Of a stretch of 64,000 bases of DNA, positions 62,730 to 64,000 are shown in pieces. Below the pieces are notes generated by a model. It was not told the origin of the DNA. It was given only the letters and a program-made list of their open reading frames with translations, and made no database searches. Numbering within the stretch: position 1 is the first letter of the stretch; every line of letters starts with the position of its first letter. Source of the stretch: Calliopsis andreniformis. Taxonomy: Eukaryota > Arthropoda > Insecta > Hymenoptera > Andrenidae. Both the position numbers and the translations under genes were made by a program. The stretch is from positions 17,068,001 through 17,132,000 of the forward strand of contig NW_027480422.1 of assembly GCF_051401765.1 (NCBI RefSeq), in the 5' to 3' direction.

Positions 62730-63891
62730 TCTAGGGCCGTAGCTATTCGATGTGGTTGAGCAACGCCCTAGAGTGAAGCCTAGGTTGCCCGGAACGTATA
62801 AATGACCATAGCTCTCATACTTGTTGCGATTATTCGTTTTATACGATGGTAAAGCTGTTGTATTTATTTTGTATTTGGTGCTCCTGGCGTTGACATCTTA
62901 GGCCCTAGCTATTGGATCTGGTGGACCAACGCCCTAGAGTGAAGCCTAGGTTGCCCGGAACGTAGGAATGACCATAACGTTCATACTGGTTGCAATTATA
63001 CGTTTTATACGATGGAAAAACTGTTGTATTTATATTATATTTTATGCTTCAGATGTTGACTTCTAAGGCAGTAGCTATTCGATGTGGTGGAGAAACGCCC
63101 TAGAGTGAAGCCTAGGTTGCCCGGAAGGTAGAAATGACCATTACCTCCACACTGTTTGCAATTATTCATTTTATACAGTGGAAAAACTGTTGTATTTATA
63201 TTGTTTTTTATAGTTATGGCGTTGACTTCTAAGGCCGTAGCTATTCGATGTGGTGGAGCAATGCCCTAGAGTGAAGCCTAGGATGCTCGTAACGTAGAAA
63301 TGACCATATCTTTCACACTGTTTGCAATTATTCCTGTTATAAGATTGAAAAACTGTTGTATTTGTATTGTATTTTATGCTTCTGGAGTAGACTTCTTAGG
63401 CTCTAACTATTCGATCTGGTGGAACGACGCTCTAGCGTGAAGCCTAGGTTGCCCGTATCATAGAAATGACCATATCTTTCACACAGGTTGCAATTATTCC
63501 TGTTATACGATGGAAAAACTCTTGTATTTGTATTGTATTTTATGCTTCTGGCGTTGACTTCTTAGGCCCTAACTATTCGATCTGGTGGAGCAACGCCCTA
63601 GGGTGAAGCCTAGGTTGCCCGGAACGTAGAAATGACCGTAACTTTCATACTGGTTGCAATTACTCCTTTTATACCGTGGAAAGACTGTTGTATTTATATC
63701 GTATTTTATACTTCTGGCATTGACTGCTTAGGCCCTAACTATTCGATCTGGTGGAGCAACGCCCCATGGTGAAGCCTAGGTTGCCCGGAACGTAGAAATG
63801 ACCATAACTATCAGACTGGTTGCAATTATTCGTTTTATACGATGGATAGACTGTTGTATTTATATTGTATTTTATAGTTATGGCGTTGTCT
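62730..63891 (+). repeat. HOR B 7-monomer derivative, version 2 (1162 bp)
   Basis: m1-m5, then a monomer (63560) that begins as m6 (ACCGTAACTTTC, TATACCGTGG) and switches near 63700 to n1 (TATTTTATACTTCTGGC), then n2 (63726). It is exactly 1162 bp like version 1, but its breakpoint is in a different monomer part, so it arose separately or was re-made. Confidence 0.9.
63560..63725 (+). other. Chimeric monomer m6/n1
   Basis: The left 135-150 bp are B monomer 6. The remainder has ATACTTCTGGCATTGACTGC of n1. Both parents share TATATCGTATTTTAT, so the crossover lies in that tract at about 63694-63709. It is a base-level view of recombination inside one repeat unit. Confidence 0.85.
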
Positions 63892-64000
63892 TCTAGGGCC
63901 GTAGCTATTCGATGTGGTTGAGCAACGCCCTAGAGTGAAGCCTAGGTTGCCCGGAACGTATAAATGACCATAGCTCTCATACTTGTTGCGATTATTCGTT
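63892..64000 (+). repeat. HOR B monomer 1, cut by the window end
   Basis: First 109 bp of m1 (GATGTGGTTGAGC, CGTATAAATGACC, ATAGCTCTC, GTTGCGATTATTCG). The array clearly continues to the right. Confidence 0.9.

Larger units (their letters stand above)
1..64000 (+). repeat. 166-bp tandem satellite array filling the window
   Basis: A 166 bp unit repeats head to tail from the first base to the last, about 385 times, always in the same orientation. A typical monomer is 3321-3486. With phase 1 at TCTAAGG or TCTTAGG, landmarks in order are: CCTAACTATTCGATCTGG, then AACGCCCTAGAGTGAAGC, then CCTAGGTTGCCCGGAACG, then GTAGAAATGACCAT near phase 67-80, then a variable stretch at about 79-90, then GGTTGCAATTATTC, then TATACGATGGAAAAACTG, an AT-rich run (TTTATATTGTATTTTATG) and finally CTTCTGGCGTTGACT. 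GC is about 42 percent in a consensus counted by hand. Most monomers are exactly 166 bp; a few are 163-167 bp. Open frames of up to 133 codons exist on both strands, but they are by-products of the repeat: they begin at ATGACCAT, end mostly at TGGCGTTGA, and change frame every unit because 166 is not a multiple of 3. No gene is called anywhere. The family is not one I recognise; a centromeric or pericentromeric role is inference. Confidence 0.97.

Noticed and set aside
1..64000. Possible CRISPR array because of many regular repeats
   Set aside because: There are no unique spacers; the whole 166 bp unit repeats, and unit length and composition do not fit CRISPR.
1..64000. Telomere-like CCCTAAC in GGCCCTAACTATTC, once per many monomers
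   Set aside because: A single unit inside a 166 bp monomer, never in tandem, and often mutated (GCCGTAGC, GCCCTAGC). Chance resemblance is sufficient.
1..64000. Alpha satellite (171 bp) or another well-known centromere repeat
   Set aside because: The period is 166 bp, and the monomer does not resemble alpha satellite or the plant repeats I know (CentO, CentC, the 178 bp Arabidopsis repeat).
1..64000. Transposon-derived tandem repeat (LTR or MITE expansion)
   Set aside because: I saw no terminal inverted repeats, target-site duplications or long dyads at monomer or HOR borders. The longest obvious palindromes are 6 bp (CCTAGG, TTGCAA).

Overview
The whole 64 kb window is one uninterrupted satellite DNA array. 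A unit of 166 bp repeats head to tail about 385 times. Every unit lies in the same orientation, and I found no stretch that is not satellite. There are no credible protein-coding genes, tRNA or rRNA genes, transposons, CRISPR arrays or bacterial-type signals. An array this long, with nucleosome-sized monomers and nested higher-order repeats (HORs), points to a eukaryotic chromosome, most likely a centromeric, pericentromeric or other heterochromatic block. I do not recognise the monomer as a named satellite family and cannot place the species. CpG dinucleotides are largely retained (about 6 per monomer), which argues weakly against a heavily methylated, CpG-depleted genome.

Layout. (1) 1-20161: HOR family A, a 21-monomer unit of 3486 bp. 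The first copy has lost exactly one monomer, four copies are complete, and a sixth breaks off after 17 monomers plus 75 bp. The copies are almost identical by eye; I found about five single-base differences in all. (2) 20162-27383: a bridging stretch, then HOR family C, an 11-monomer unit of about 1.82 kb with one 10-monomer copy and two truncated copies fused through a chimeric monomer. (3) 27384-28958: diverged look-alikes of parts of unit A, including its join between last and first monomer. (4) 28959-49951: an old, disordered mosaic in which blocks of 0.3-1.3 kb recur at distances of 2-15 kb in different orders. One three-monomer cassette is seen six times. (5) 49952-64000: HOR family B, a 14-monomer unit of 2324 bp with 7-monomer derivatives of 1162 bp, an internal 332 bp dimer duplication, and a patch copied from about 11 kb upstream.

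How it fits together: two young, homogenised arrays (A and B) flank an older mosaic that contains relatives of their building blocks. The junctions are in register with the monomer and often fall inside chimeric monomers. This is the footprint of unequal crossing over and non-allelic copying, not of transposition. Small indels (monomers of 163-167 bp) act as tags showing which blocks share ancestry.

Limits: comparisons were made by reading and by coordinate offsets, not by a computed alignment. Block edges are accurate to a few bases where a clear divergence was seen, and otherwise to some tens of bases. The plus-strand orientation and the monomer start phase (TCTAAGG/TCTTAGG) are arbitrary choices.
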